64,000 nt of DNA, from the NCBI RefSeq assembly GCF_900109565.1, contig NZ_FNZZ01000001.1:496001-560000 (forward strand). The letters are read 5' to 3'. Positions within the stretch are counted from its first letter, which is position 1, and each line of letters begins with the position of its first letter. This DNA is from Sphingomonas palmae. GTDB taxonomy: Bacteria > Pseudomonadota > Alphaproteobacteria > Sphingomonadales > Sphingomonadaceae. Below the pieces are notes generated by a model that was not told where the DNA came from, did no database searches, and saw nothing but the letters and a program-made list of their open reading frames with translations. Below are positions 46,586 through 58,259 of this stretch, one piece after another. The translations under genes were made by a program, and so were the position numbers.

Positions 46586-47016
46586 GCGGATACCTCCTCG
46601 GTCGCGAACAGCATTGCGTCGTCGGCGAACGCCTTGAACTCCAGCGCGTTGCCCGACGGATCGCGGAAGAACATCGTAGCCTGTTCGCCCACCTGCCCCT
46701 TGAAGCGGATGTGCGGTGCTATCCCGAACGTAACGCCGGCCGCCTCGACCCGGTCGGCGAGCGTGCGCCAGTCGGACATGGTCAGCACGACGCCGAAGTG
46801 CGGCACGGGGACGTGGTGACCGTCGACCGTGTTCTCGACCGCGACCGGCTTCGCGCTCGGATCAAGGTGCGCGACGATCTGATGCCCCATCAGATCGAAG
46901 TCGATCCACTCGGCGCTCGACCGCCCCTCGGCACAGCCGAGCACACCGGCGTAGAAGGCGCGCGCGGCGGCGAGGTCGTGAACCGGGAACGCGAGGTGAA
47001 ACGGTCTTAGTGTCAT
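46582..47016 (-). CDS. VOC-family (glyoxalase-like) dioxygenase
   Basis: 144 residues from ATG 47016. Paired beta-alpha-beta-beta-beta modules: [25 protein letters not shown] at the start and [15 protein letters not shown] near the C-terminus. Metal ligands fit His8, His71 and Glu127. Resembles small dioxygenases of the YkcA type. Substrate unknown. Longer ORF upstream is not family-like. First gene of a three-gene minus-strand cluster. Confidence 0.82.
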   Translation of the reverse strand: MTLRPFHLAFPVHDLAAARAFYAGVLGCAEGRSSAEWIDFDLMGHQIVAHLDPSAKPVAVENTVDGHHVPVPHFGVVLTMSDWRTLADRVEAAGVTFGIAPHIRFKGQVGEQATMFFRDPSGNALEFKAFADDAMLFATEEVSA

Positions 47017-47152
47017 GCCAGCATGATACAGCGCTGGGCGCAGCGCGTCACCCGCTTGTTGCCGCAAGCACGACGCGCTTGTGCGCGCACGATCGCTCGC
47101 CCAAACAGCCGTCGATGCACCGCCGTCCGCGCGGTGGCCCAAGGAAGCCTGC

Positions 47153-48694
47153 TTGTCCCACTTACTGACGCGCTACCCTGCCCCCGTCGCGCTGCTCCTC
47201 GGCGCCGCGGCCGCGTGCGGGTTCGCGCCGCTGCAACTCTGGCCGCTGACGCTCGCCTGCTTCGCCGCGTGGATGTGGCTGGTGCACGACGCGCCGACGT
47301 GGAAGGCGGCGTTGTGGCGAGGCTGGGTGTTCGGCGTCGGGCATTTCACGATCAACGACAACTGGTTCCAGCACGCGTTCGACTTTCAGGACAAGATGCC
47401 GCCGGTGCTCGGCTATGTCGCGCCGCTCGCGCTGGCGCTCTATCTCGCGATGTTCCCGATGGTCGCGGCCGGGATCGCGTGGCGGTTTCGCAGATCGCGC
47501 GTAGACCTGGCGTGGGTCCTGCTGTTCGCCGCGACGTGGATCGCGACCGAGTGGGTGCGCAGCTGGCTGTTCACCGGCTACGCCTGGGACCCGCTCGGCG
47601 TCATCTGGGTACCGGTACAGCCAGTCGCGGCGCTGACGCGCGTGACCGGTACTTACGGCTTATCGGGGCTGACGGTCGCGCTCGCGGGAACGCTGCTGGT
47701 GTTGCCGCAGCGCATGAAGGTCGTAGCGGGCGGCGGCATGGTTGTAGCATTGCTGGTCGCACAGGCGCTCAGCTACCGCGACGTGGCCCTTCCACTCGCT
47801 CCGACCACTCCGCGCCTCGTCGTCGTCCAGCCGAATGTCGCGCAGGACGAGCGCGGCGAGAGCGACGGCGAAATGATGCTGCGCCGCCTGTCCGCGCTGT
47901 CCGGCAGGCCCAGTGCCGCGCCCAGACTAGTACTATGGCCAGAGGGCGTGATCCGCGACTTCGTCGAGGATGGCTATCCCTTATGGGTCTATGGCAATCG
48001 CAGCCCGTACGTCATTCGCGAGCGAATGGCGGCGCTGCTCGGCCCGCGCGACCTGCTGCTGACCGGGGGGACGGCGCTCAACTTCAAGGCCGACGGCGAT
48101 ATCGCGTCGGGCTACAATTCGGTCTTCGCGATCACGCCCGATGCGCGGATCGCCGCGCGCTACGACAAGGCGCACCTCGTCCCCTACGGCGAGTATCTGC
48201 CGATGCCGTGGCTGCTCAAGCCGCTGGGTCTGGCGCGGCTGGTGCCGGGCGATGTCGACTTCCTGCCCGGACCGGGGCCGCGCACGCTCGACACCCCCAC
48301 CTTCGGCGCGATCGGCGTGCAGATCTGCTACGAGATCATTTTCTCGGGGCAAGTGATCGATCCGGCGCACCGCCCGCGCCTGTTGTTCAATCCGTCGAAC
48401 GATGCGTGGTTCGGCCGCTGGGGACCGCCGCAGCATCTGGCGCAGGCGCGGATGCGCGCGATCGAGGAAGGGTTGCCGATCGTTCGCGCGACCCCCAACG
48501 GCATCTCCGCGGTCATCGCCGCCGACGGTGCGCTGCTGGCGACCGTACCGCACATGGAAGCGGGCGCGATCGAGGCAGCGCTGCCGGCGCCGGCGGCTCC
48601 GACGCTGTTCTCGCGTGTCGGCAACTGGATGGCATTTGTCGTCGCCGCGCTGCTGATCGCCGCGGCCCTTGTCCTGCGTCGCCGTGCGCGATAG
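47153..48694 (+). CDS. lnt: Apolipoprotein N-acyltransferase
   Basis: Adds the third acyl chain to lipoproteins at the inner membrane. 513 residues from TTG 47153, which has AAGGA seven bases upstream; GTG 47081 is a longer alternative. Six or so membrane helices precede the nitrilase domain with the Glu-Lys-Cys triad: [24 protein letters not shown] and [10 protein letters not shown]. Normally follows corC directly; here it is separated by about 5.4 kb. Confidence 0.95.
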   Translation: MSHLLTRYPAPVALLLGAAAACGFAPLQLWPLTLACFAAWMWLVHDAPTWKAALWRGWVFGVGHFTINDNWFQHAFDFQDKMPPVLGYVAPLALALYLAMFPMVAAGIAWRFRRSRVDLAWVLLFAATWIATEWVRSWLFTGYAWDPLGVIWVPVQPVAALTRVTGTYGLSGLTVALAGTLLVLPQRMKVVAGGGMVVALLVAQALSYRDVALPLAPTTPRLVVVQPNVAQDERGESDGEMMLRRLSALSGRPSAAPRLVLWPEGVIRDFVEDGYPLWVYGNRSPYVIRERMAALLGPRDLLLTGGTALNFKADGDIASGYNSVFAITPDARIAARYDKAHLVPYGEYLPMPWLLKPLGLARLVPGDVDFLPGPGPRTLDTPTFGAIGVQICYEIIFSGQVIDPAHRPRLLFNPSNDAWFGRWGPPQHLAQARMRAIEEGLPIVRATPNGISAVIAADGALLATVPHMEAGAIEAALPAPAAPTLFSRVGNWMAFVVAALLIAAALVLRRRAR

Positions 48695-48699
48695 GGGTG

Positions 48700-48719
48700 A
48701 CTTAAAGCTATCTTTATAT
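48700..48719. promoter_or_regulatory. SahR-like operator upstream of metK
   Basis: ACTTAAAGCTATCTTTATAT, 17 of 20 bases identical to the perfect palindrome at 59225-59244, and its right half (ATCTTTATAT) is identical. It lies 22 bases before the metK ATG, where it would overlap the promoter. Confidence 0.7.
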
Positions 48720-48741
48720 CGTTATCTGTTGCGGAGCTATC

Positions 48742-49959
48742 ATGCGCCAGTCGTTCCTGTTCACCTCCGAGTCCGTGTCCGAGGGCCATCCCGATAAGGT
48801 CGCCGACCAGATTTCCGACGCGATCGTCGACCTGTTCCTGTCCAAGGACCCGCAGGCGCGCGTGGCGTGCGAGACGCTGACGACCACCAACAAGGTCGTG
48901 CTGGCGGGCGAAATCCGCGGCAAGGGCGTGTACGAGAACGATGCCTGGGCGCCGGGCATCGAGGAAGAGATCGAGCGCACCGTGCGCGAAACCGTGAAGC
49001 GGATCGGGTACGAGCAGGACGGCTTCCACTGGCAGACGTTCGACTTCTCGAACAACCTGCACGGCCAGTCGGTTCACATCGCGCAGGGCGTTGACGAGAG
49101 CGGCAACAAGGACGAGGGCGCGGGCGATCAGGGCATCATGTTCGGCTACGCTACCGACGAGACGCCCGGGCTGATGCCCGCCACGCTCTACTACAGCCAC
49201 AAGATCCTCGAGCGGATGGCGGCCGACCGCCACTCGGGCGCGGCGCCGTTCCTGGAGCCCGACGCGAAGAGCCAGGTGACGCTGCACTACGAGAACGGCG
49301 TACCGGTCAAGGCGACCGCGCTCGTCGTCTCGACGCAGCACAAGCCCGGTTACTGCGAGATCGGCGACAAGGCCGACGCCGCGAAGTACGGCGAGTTGCG
49401 CGACTACGTGAAGGGCGTGTTCACCGACGTGCTGCCCGACGGCTTCGTATCGGACGAGACCAAGCTCTACATCAATCCGACCGGCACGTTCGAGATCGGC
49501 GGCCCCGACGGCGACGCCGGGCTGACCGGTCGCAAGATCATCGTCGACACCTACGGCGGCGCGGCGCCGCACGGCGGCGGCGCGTTCAGCGGCAAGGACC
49601 CGACCAAGGTCGACCGCTCAGCCGCTTATGTCGCACGCTATCTGGCGAAGAACGTCGTTGCAGCCGGCCTCGCCAAGCGCTGCACGATCCAGCTCTCCTA
49701 CGCGATCGGCATCGCCGAGCCGCTGAGCGTCTACGTCGACCTGCACGGCACCGGCAAGGTCGACGAGGCGGTGCTGGAGGAAGCGCTGCCCAAGCTCGTC
49801 CGCCTGACGCCGAAAGGCATTCGCGAGCATCTGAAGCTCAACGCGCCGATCTACTCCAAGACTGCGGCCTATGGTCACTTCGGCCGCGAGCCCGAGGGAG
49901 ACACCTTCACGTGGGAGAAGACCGATCTGGTCGATCAGCTCAAGGCCGCCGTCGCCTGA
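48742..49959 (+). CDS. metK: S-adenosylmethionine synthetase
   Basis: Makes SAM from methionine and ATP. 405 residues. Motifs: [21 protein letters not shown] at the N-terminus, [12 protein letters not shown] near 130 and [19 protein letters not shown]-type P-loop (key [10 protein letters not shown]). GGAG lies seven bases upstream of the ATG. A SahR-like operator precedes it, linking its control to the metF/metH operon. Confidence 0.97.
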   Translation: MRQSFLFTSESVSEGHPDKVADQISDAIVDLFLSKDPQARVACETLTTTNKVVLAGEIRGKGVYENDAWAPGIEEEIERTVRETVKRIGYEQDGFHWQTFDFSNNLHGQSVHIAQGVDESGNKDEGAGDQGIMFGYATDETPGLMPATLYYSHKILERMAADRHSGAAPFLEPDAKSQVTLHYENGVPVKATALVVSTQHKPGYCEIGDKADAAKYGELRDYVKGVFTDVLPDGFVSDETKLYINPTGTFEIGGPDGDAGLTGRKIIVDTYGGAAPHGGGAFSGKDPTKVDRSAAYVARYLAKNVVAAGLAKRCTIQLSYAIGIAEPLSVYVDLHGTGKVDEAVLEEALPKLVRLTPKGIREHLKLNAPIYSKTAAYGHFGREPEGDTFTWEKTDLVDQLKAAVA

Positions 49960-49984
49960 TCTGATCTGATTTCGACGACAACCG

Positions 49985-50017
49985 GCCCTCCGCTACACCG
50001 ATGTGGCGGAGGGCTTT
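49985..50017 (+). terminator. metK terminator
   Basis: GCCCTCCGC/GCGGAGGGC 9-bp stem with a 12-nt loop, followed by TTTCTC. It overlaps the 3' end of the convergent PAP2 gene. Confidence 0.75.
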
Positions 50018-50604
50018 CTCGTTGTTCGCGTGAGAATAATCGGTTCGAGCCGCGCGAGCACGTAGCCGGCGATTCGCTCCGACGCCCAACCCACGGCCGC
50101 GCCGCTCAGCATATCGGTCAGGTAATGTGCGCCGCGAGGTACCTGCGTGGCGCTCGCAACCACCGCGACCGCGCGTGCGGGAGCAGCAACACGCGGAAAC
50201 TCGTGCGCGACCGCTTGGGCGACCGCGACCGCACCGGCGGTATGTCCTGATGGAAAGGCGTTCGCTGCCTTGTTGTCGGTGCCGCTGCCGGGCTTGATCT
50301 CGGGCTCATGATCGACCGCGTTTGGGCGCAGCCGATCGACACTTCCTTTCAGCACCGTCTTGGCGGCGTTGGCGACCAGGTGCGCGGCGAACATGCGCAC
50401 GCCGAGGCGGGTCGTACCGGGACGACGCAGCACCAAGCCCGCAGTCAGCGTTGCGCCGCTCAGCACCATCAATGGCGTTTCGTCCGCGAGCTTGCACAGC
50501 GGCGTCAGCGCGCGGACGAGCTTTCCGTCCTGCCACGCGAGCACAGGCTCGATCAGTCGGTGCTCCGCGACCGCCACCTGCCTGACTATCTCCTTCGTGC
50601 TCAT
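49993..50604 (-). CDS. PAP2-family phosphatase
   Basis: 203-residue membrane-associated phosphatase. The three PAP2 motifs are visible: K-x6-RP-like KGSVDRLRP (near 86-94), PSGHTAG (near 118-124) and SATQVPRGAHYLTDML (near 150-165). Substrate could be phosphatidic acid or an isoprenoid diphosphate. Its start overlaps the end of the FNT gene by 4 bases. Confidence 0.87.
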   Translation of the reverse strand: MSTKEIVRQVAVAEHRLIEPVLAWQDGKLVRALTPLCKLADETPLMVLSGATLTAGLVLRRPGTTRLGVRMFAAHLVANAAKTVLKGSVDRLRPNAVDHEPEIKPGSGTDNKAANAFPSGHTAGAVAVAQAVAHEFPRVAAPARAVAVVASATQVPRGAHYLTDMLSGAAVGWASERIAGYVLARLEPIILTRTTRKPSATSV

Positions 50605-51437
50605 TGATCCGAGCCGCCGTCGGGCATTTCAGGCCGCACCTGTCCGTGCGCCAGCACCGCGAACAATCCTGCGCCACCAACGAGATTGCCGATCACGGCC
50701 GGCGCGATCTGCACGAACAGGGCACGTCCGATGTCGATCTTGCCTGCCCAGACCAACGTGAACGCCTCCGCCGATCCGACAACCGAGTGGCTGAGCCCGG
50801 TGACGCCCACGGCGTAGGTCACGGCGAAGATGACGAGAAACGATTGCTCACGCGCGTTCGGCAGCATCCACGCGATCGACGCGATCATGAACCCCGCCGG
50901 GATCGCAGTCCAGAAGGTCGCGATCGCGTCGTGGTGCAGGATCGCCTCCGACACGCTCACCATGCCGTCGCGCAGCGAAGCGTCGAGCATCGGCAGATGC
51001 GTGAGCGCGAGCGTGGTCAGCGCAGTGCCCGCCAGGTTGGCGAGGATGACCAGTGCCCAAAGGCGCAAGGTGCGCTTCAAGGTCCACATCGACGGTCGCG
51101 TGACGAGGGGCAGCATCGCGGTGATCGTCGACTCGGTGAAGAACTGCATCCGCCCGAGGATTACAATGACGAAGCCGAGCGGGTAGCCGAGCGAGACGAC
51201 CAGCGTCCGCCACGGTGTCTCGCCGATGCCGGTGTGGAGCGCGGCTTCGGCCAGCAACGACGCGTTGATCGCGAAGCCCGCGGCCAATCCCGACCACAGC
51301 AGCGAAGCGGCGGGGCGATTGACTTCCTCCTCGCCTTCTTCGCGCACGGCACGGTGGACCTCCTTGGCGTCGGCCGCCTTGAGTTCCTCGATCTCTTCCT
51401 CGTCGCGGCTGGACGTGGACCCGCTTGGCTGTGACAT
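50601..51437 (-). CDS. Formate/nitrite transporter (FNT) family channel
   Basis: 278 residues: an acidic cytoplasmic N-terminus of about 45 residues rich in Glu, then six membrane segments. FNT features: LLWSGLAAGFAINASLLAEAAL, GYPLGFVIVILGRMQFFTES, and GNLVGGAGLFAVLAHGQV. It belongs to the YfdC-like subgroup, whose substrate is unknown, rather than to FocA or NirC. Operon with the PAP2 gene. Confidence 0.85.
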   Translation of the reverse strand: MSQPSGSTSSRDEEEIEELKAADAKEVHRAVREEGEEEVNRPAASLLWSGLAAGFAINASLLAEAALHTGIGETPWRTLVVSLGYPLGFVIVILGRMQFFTESTITAMLPLVTRPSMWTLKRTLRLWALVILANLAGTALTTLALTHLPMLDASLRDGMVSVSEAILHHDAIATFWTAIPAGFMIASIAWMLPNAREQSFLVIFAVTYAVGVTGLSHSVVGSAEAFTLVWAGKIDIGRALFVQIAPAVIGNLVGGAGLFAVLAHGQVRPEMPDGGSDQ

Positions 51438-51460
51438 TGCTCCTGAACCAGCGACGGGGT

Positions 51461-52246
51461 TCAGGGTTGCAGCGCCGCCGTATAGGCACCGAACGGCTCG
51501 ACCAGCAGCACCCGCCCATTGCGCAGCACCTGCACGCCGCCGCCGCCACGCGCCGGGTCGATCGAAACGAAGACGCGGAAGGTGTAGCCTGCGTTCTCGA
51601 ACTGGTAGACGCGCCGGGTGCCGCGACGGTCGATCAGCCGGCCGCCGTCAATCGTCAGCGACGCGCGTGTGTCCCTGCCACCCCACGGCTGCTCGATCTC
51701 GGGCAGCCGGGTGTCGTCGTTGTAGCTGCGGTATCGGTAACCCTTGGTCGGCGTCGCGGTGACCTGCACCGAACGGCGCGCGGTGACGCCGAGCACGCGC
51801 GTCTGCGGCGCGAAGCGGCAGTTGGTGGTCTGCTGCCCCCACTTGATCGACGTGACCGCGGGCGTCGTCGCACCCGGCTCGACGATCCCGGGATTGAGCG
51901 CGTGGACCCAGCCGAGCTGCTGCCCACCGGCCCCGGTCAGCGGATAATAGATCTGGTTCATGCCCGGCTCGCCACGCCCGAGCGTTGCGTCATTGCGCGT
52001 TGCGGTCAGGCCCGGCTTGTCGAGGCTCCACAATTGAACGCGCCGGTCACGACTTGTTGTGGACAGCACCAGCACGCGGTCGCTGTTGGTCGCATCGCAC
52101 ACGAACGCCGCCTGCGCCCATCCGGCACCTGTCCGCGTGAACATGGAGATCGAGGGCGCAGGTGCGAGTTGCGCTGCCACGCACGCTGCGATCGCTATCC
52201 CGCCGGCCGCTGCCGCGGAAAACATCGCTACCCTCGCCCGTCGCAT
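51461..52246 (-). CDS. Exported protein of unknown function
   Basis: 261 residues from ATG 52246 (GGAAGAG upstream). Signal sequence VAMFSAAAAGGIAIAACVAA could be a lipobox-like or ordinary signal. The rest is soluble with QLWSLDKPGLTATRNDATL and YPLTGAGGQQLGWVHALNPGI; it has two further cysteines. I recognise no family. It is 48 bases from the divergently transcribed trmB and 23 bases before the FNT gene on the same strand. Confidence 0.65.
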   Translation of the reverse strand: MRRARVAMFSAAAAGGIAIAACVAAQLAPAPSISMFTRTGAGWAQAAFVCDATNSDRVLVLSTTSRDRRVQLWSLDKPGLTATRNDATLGRGEPGMNQIYYPLTGAGGQQLGWVHALNPGIVEPGATTPAVTSIKWGQQTTNCRFAPQTRVLGVTARRSVQVTATPTKGYRYRSYNDDTRLPEIEQPWGGRDTRASLTIDGGRLIDRRGTRRVYQFENAGYTFRVFVSIDPARGGGGVQVLRNGRVLLVEPFGAYTAALQP

Positions 52247-52294
52247 GCTTCTCTTCCGTTTCGTTTTGACGCGGCAGCGGTTACGCGCGCGCAG

Positions 52295-52975
52295 ATGAAC
52301 GACCCCACAACGATCCGCCGGCTCTACGGGCGCCGGCAAGGCCACGTGCTGCGCGCCGGACAGGCCGCGTTGATCGACGACATGCTGCCGCGCGTCGCGG
52401 TTCCGGCTGACGGTCCGCTCACCGCCGAGCGGTTGTTCGGAGACGCCCGGCCCATGCAGGTAGAAATCGGCTTCGGCGCCGGCGAGCATTTGGCCGAACA
52501 GGCGAAGGCGGCGCCGGACACCGGCTTAATCGGATGCGAGCCGTTCCTGAACGGCGTCGTCGGCGCGCTGGGACATATCCGTGATGGCGGTCTGGACAAC
52601 GTCCGCGTCCACATGGGTGATGCGCTGGAGGTGATCGAGCGCCTGCCCGATGCCAGCCTCGATCGCGTCTACCTGCTTCATCCCGATCCCTGGCCCAAGG
52701 CGCGCCATGCCAAGCGTCGGATGATGAATCACGGCCCGATGGACCTGATCGCGGCGAAGCTGAAGCCCGGCGCGGAGTTCCGGCTCGGTACCGACGACGA
52801 AATCTATTGCCGCTGGGCGATGATGATCATGAACCAGCGCCGCGACTTCGTCTGGCAGGCGCAGACCTCGCGCGACTTCCTCGATCGCCCGGCCGACTGG
52901 CCCGAGACGCGCTACGAGCGCAAGGCACGTCGCTACGGACACGAAGTCTGGTATTTCCGCTACCTGCGGGTGTGA
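52295..52975 (+). CDS. trmB: tRNA (guanine-N7-)-methyltransferase TrmB
   Basis: Methylates G46 of tRNA with SAM. 226 residues. SAM site VEIGFGAGEHLAEQA near 50-64 and the signature VYLLHPDPWPKARHAKRRM near 120. In related genomes it follows metK; here 2.3 kb intervene. A longer ORF upstream is antisense to the exported protein and is not used. Confidence 0.95.
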   Translation: MNDPTTIRRLYGRRQGHVLRAGQAALIDDMLPRVAVPADGPLTAERLFGDARPMQVEIGFGAGEHLAEQAKAAPDTGLIGCEPFLNGVVGALGHIRDGGLDNVRVHMGDALEVIERLPDASLDRVYLLHPDPWPKARHAKRRMMNHGPMDLIAAKLKPGAEFRLGTDDEIYCRWAMMIMNQRRDFVWQAQTSRDFLDRPADWPETRYERKARRYGHEVWYFRYLRV

Positions 52976-53006
52976 TCCCCACCGCTCTATAGGACCAGAG
53001 CCTTCC

Positions 53007-53039
53007 GGGTGAGCGGCCAGCGTGCCGCTCACCCCCTTT
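53007..53039 (+). terminator. trmB terminator
   Basis: Perfect 10-bp stem GGGTGAGCGG/CCGCTCACCC with 8-nt loop, then CCTTT, 31 bases after the trmB stop. Confidence 0.7.
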
Positions 53040-53124
53040 GCAACGCCGGTCCGACCGGCGACATCCTCCTGCGCGCATTATTATGGCTTGCGGCTAAGTT
53101 GATCGCCTAGACCAGCGCGAAACC

Positions 53125-53151
53125 AAAAAAAAGGCCGGGAAGGCCCGGCCT
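53125..53151 (-). terminator. Terminator of the metF-metH operon
   Basis: On the minus strand, AGGCCGGG/CCCGGCCT (8 bp, 4-nt loop) followed by eight Ts. It lies 122 bases after the DUF2256 stop. The sequence between holds no further convincing ORF. Confidence 0.8.
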
Positions 53152-53273
53152 GTGAAAGTTTTTAGGAGAGGATGCCTGAAAGGCCCGATCCTTGTGCATC
53201 GCAGCAGCGACGCTTGCAAGTGCAATGTCATCGTTGTCAGCATGCAAAAAGCGCAACTGCCATTCCTCTGTTG

Positions 53274-53423
53274 CTAACGCCTCGCAGAAGCGGCATCGCG
53301 TCGGCACCGGTCGGAGCAGTAGATCACCTGATCCCAGTCACGTTCCCATCTCTTGCGCCAGGCGAACGGACGCTCGCAGACCGGGCAGGTTTTGGTCGGC
53401 AGGTTCAGCTTCTTGTGCGCCAT
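53274..53423 (-). CDS. DUF2256 small zinc-ribbon-like protein
   Basis: 49 residues, too short for most ORF filters. It starts [16 protein letters not shown], continues with [14 protein letters not shown] and ends [14 protein letters not shown]. Cysteine pairs CPVC and CSDRC suggest a single zinc site; this is the DUF2256 pattern. It starts 23 bases after the metH stop and precedes the operon terminator. Function unknown. Confidence 0.88.
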   Translation of the reverse strand: MAHKKLNLPTKTCPVCERPFAWRKRWERDWDQVIYCSDRCRRDAASARR

Positions 53424-53446
53424 CTCGGGCGTTCAACGCGCGAGGG

Positions 53447-56119
<2,673 letters not shown>

Positions 56120-56133
56120 TGTGCCTTCTCTAT

Positions 56134-56257
56134 CCTCCCCGGCACGGGGAGGGGGACCGTGCGAAGCATGGTGGAGGGGGGTCGCCGTAAGGAGAGCGTC
56201 CGCGTCGCTCCCCCTCCACCAGCCTGCGGCTGGTCCCCCTCCCCGTTTACGGGGAGG
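56134..56257. repeat. REPIN-like inverted repeat between metH parts
   Basis: Left arm 56134-56180 (CCTCCCCG...GTGGAGGGGG) and right arm 56210-56257 (CCCCCTCCACC...ACGGGGAGG) are nearly complementary over about 47 bases; each arm also contains its own CCTCCCCG/CGGGGAGG hairpin. The 29-base spacer is unrelated. The form matches a pair of REP units in inverted orientation. It splits the two metH genes inside one operon. Confidence 0.8.
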
Positions 56258-56262
56258 AAAAA

Positions 56263-57309
56263 TCACGCCGCCATGAAGAACGGCTCCAGCCCGGCCAGCC
56301 GCGTACGCACCGGCGGCGCCGGCACCTGCCGCGGGGAGAGGCCGCGCACGCCGTCGGCGATCGCCGCGATGTGCGCCGGCGTCGAGCCGCAGCAGCCGCC
56401 CAGCACATTGACCTGGCCAGCCTCAGCCCACTGCCCGACCAGCCCCGCCGTTGTCGCGGGCGCCTCGTCATAGGCGCCGAGCTCGTTGGGCAGCCCGGCA
56501 TTGGGATAGACCATGATCAGCGTGTCGCAGATCTCGCTGAGCGTCTTCACGTGCGGGCGAAGCTGCTCTGCGCCGAACGAGCAGTTGAGCCCGATCGTCA
56601 GCGGCCGCGCGTGGCGCACCGCGTGCCAGAATGCCTCGACTGTATGCCCCGACAGATTGCGCCCCGACAGGTCGGTCAGCGTCATCGACAGCATGATCGG
56701 CAGGTCGCGCCCGAGCGCTTCGCCTGCCTCGATCGCCGCCATCACGCCTGCCTTGGCATTCAGCGTATCGAACACCGTCTCGATCAGCACTAAGTCCGCA
56801 CCACCCTCGACCAGCGCGTCGATCTGCTCGCGGTAGACTTGCTTCAGGTAATCGAAGTCGATCTCGCGATAGCCGGGATCGTTGACATCGGGCGACAGCG
56901 ACAGCGTCTTGTTGGTCGGCCCGACCGCGCCCGCGACGAAGCGAGGACGACCATCGCGCGCCTGAAACTCGTCCGCGATTCTGCGCGCGAGCCGCGCGCT
57001 CTCGACGTTGATCTCGCGCACCAAACCCTCGGCTCCGTAGTCGGCCTGACTGATACGATTGGCGCTGAACGTATTCGTCTCCGCAATGTCCGCGCCGGCC
57101 TCGAAATAGGCGCGGTGGATCGCGGCGGGCACCTCGGGCTTGGTCAGCGCAAGGATGTCGTTGTTGCCCTTCTGATCGTGGCCGAGCGAAAGCGCGCCGG
57201 CATAGTCGGCTTCCGACAGCTTCCAGTTCTGGATCTCGGTCCCGAACGCGCCGTCGGTGATCAGGATGCGCTTGGCGGCTTCCGCATTGAAGATGTCGCG
57301 AACGCTCAT
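56263..57309 (-). CDS. Methionine synthase, homocysteine-binding part
   Basis: 348 residues from ATG 57309, overlapping the metF stop by 4 bases. A homocysteine S-methyltransferase barrel: [15 protein letters not shown] at the start, [13 protein letters not shown] with the first zinc Cys, and [19 protein letters not shown] with the second pair. It corresponds to the first domain of E. coli MetH, here a separate gene as in many alphaproteobacteria. Confidence 0.94.
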   Translation of the reverse strand: MSVRDIFNAEAAKRILITDGAFGTEIQNWKLSEADYAGALSLGHDQKGNNDILALTKPEVPAAIHRAYFEAGADIAETNTFSANRISQADYGAEGLVREINVESARLARRIADEFQARDGRPRFVAGAVGPTNKTLSLSPDVNDPGYREIDFDYLKQVYREQIDALVEGGADLVLIETVFDTLNAKAGVMAAIEAGEALGRDLPIMLSMTLTDLSGRNLSGHTVEAFWHAVRHARPLTIGLNCSFGAEQLRPHVKTLSEICDTLIMVYPNAGLPNELGAYDEAPATTAGLVGQWAEAGQVNVLGGCCGSTPAHIAAIADGVRGLSPRQVPAPPVRTRLAGLEPFFMAA

Positions 57310-58259
57310 GCCGCCACCTTCGCCTGCGCCGCGCCACCGGCACGCACGCCCAGCAGGTGGCATATCGCGAAGCTGAGCTCGGCCTTGTTCATCGTGTAGA
57401 AGTGGAATTGCTTGACCCCGCCCGCGTACAGCTTGCGGCACAGTTCGGCCGCGACCGTCGCCGCGACGAGCTGGCGCGCGGCCGGGCGATCGTCCAGTCC
57501 CTCGAACAACCGCGTCAGCCACGCCGGCACGTCGGTCTGGCACATCGCCGCCATCCGCATCACCCCCGCGACGCTCGCGATCGGCATGATGCCGGGCACG
57601 ATCTCGGCCGTGATCCCCGCCGCGGCGGCTGCATCGCGGTAGCGGAAGAACGTGTCGGGCTCGAAGAAGAACTGCGTGATTGCGCGGTTCGCACCGGCGT
57701 CGATCTTGCGCTTGAGATTGTCGAGATCGGCCGCGGCATCGATCGAGTCCGGGTGGCACTCAGGGTATGCCGCGACCGAAATCTCGAACGGGTGGAGCCG
57801 GCGCAAGCCAGCGACCAGCGCCGCCGCATTCTCATACCCGCCCGGATGCGGCGCGTAGCCGTCTGCGCCCGCGGGCGCGTCGCCCCGCAGCGCGACGATG
57901 TGGCGCACGCCCGCCGCCCAATATTCCTGCGCGATCGCGTCCAGTTCCTCGCGCGTCGCCTCGACGCAGGTCAGGTGCGCCGCCGCCGGCACGTCGGTTT
58001 CGCGCGCTATGCGGGCGACCGTCGCGTGGGTGCGGTCGCGCGTCGACCCGCCCGCGCCGTAGGTCACCGAGAGGAATCGCGGCGACAGCGGCTGGAGCGT
58101 TGCGATCGACTGCCATAAATTCTCCTCCGCCTTGTCGGTCTTGGGCGGAGAGAACTCGAAGCTCACGTCGACGTCGCCGCCGACATCGGCGTAGAGCGGT
58201 CCGTCGTGCGCCAGCACCGCTTCGTTCACCTGCCTGAATTCTTTTGCCTGCGTGCTCAT
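57306..58259 (-). CDS. metF: Methylenetetrahydrofolate reductase
   Basis: FAD enzyme that makes 5-methyl-THF, the methyl donor for MetH. 317 residues from ATG 58259 (ATGA overlap with the regulator gene). Motifs: VSFEFSPPKTDKAEENLW, LSVTYGAGGSTRDRT, AHLTCVEATREELD and ITQFFFEPDTFFRY. Confidence 0.95.
   Translation of the reverse strand: MSTQAKEFRQVNEAVLAHDGPLYADVGGDVDVSFEFSPPKTDKAEENLWQSIATLQPLSPRFLSVTYGAGGSTRDRTHATVARIARETDVPAAAHLTCVEATREELDAIAQEYWAAGVRHIVALRGDAPAGADGYAPHPGGYENAAALVAGLRRLHPFEISVAAYPECHPDSIDAAADLDNLKRKIDAGANRAITQFFFEPDTFFRYRDAAAAAGITAEIVPGIMPIASVAGVMRMAAMCQTDVPAWLTRLFEGLDDRPAARQLVAATVAAELCRKLYAGGVKQFHFYTMNKAELSFAICHLLGVRAGGAAQAKVAA

Noticed and set aside
53107-53307. 66-codon minus-strand ORF ending LPGLFFGFALV
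   Set aside because: It overlaps DUF2256 in another frame and reads through the operon terminator.
56120-56266. Upstream extension of metH into the inverted repeat
   Set aside because: Translation of the repeat is not conserved protein; the ATG at 56119 matches the family start.
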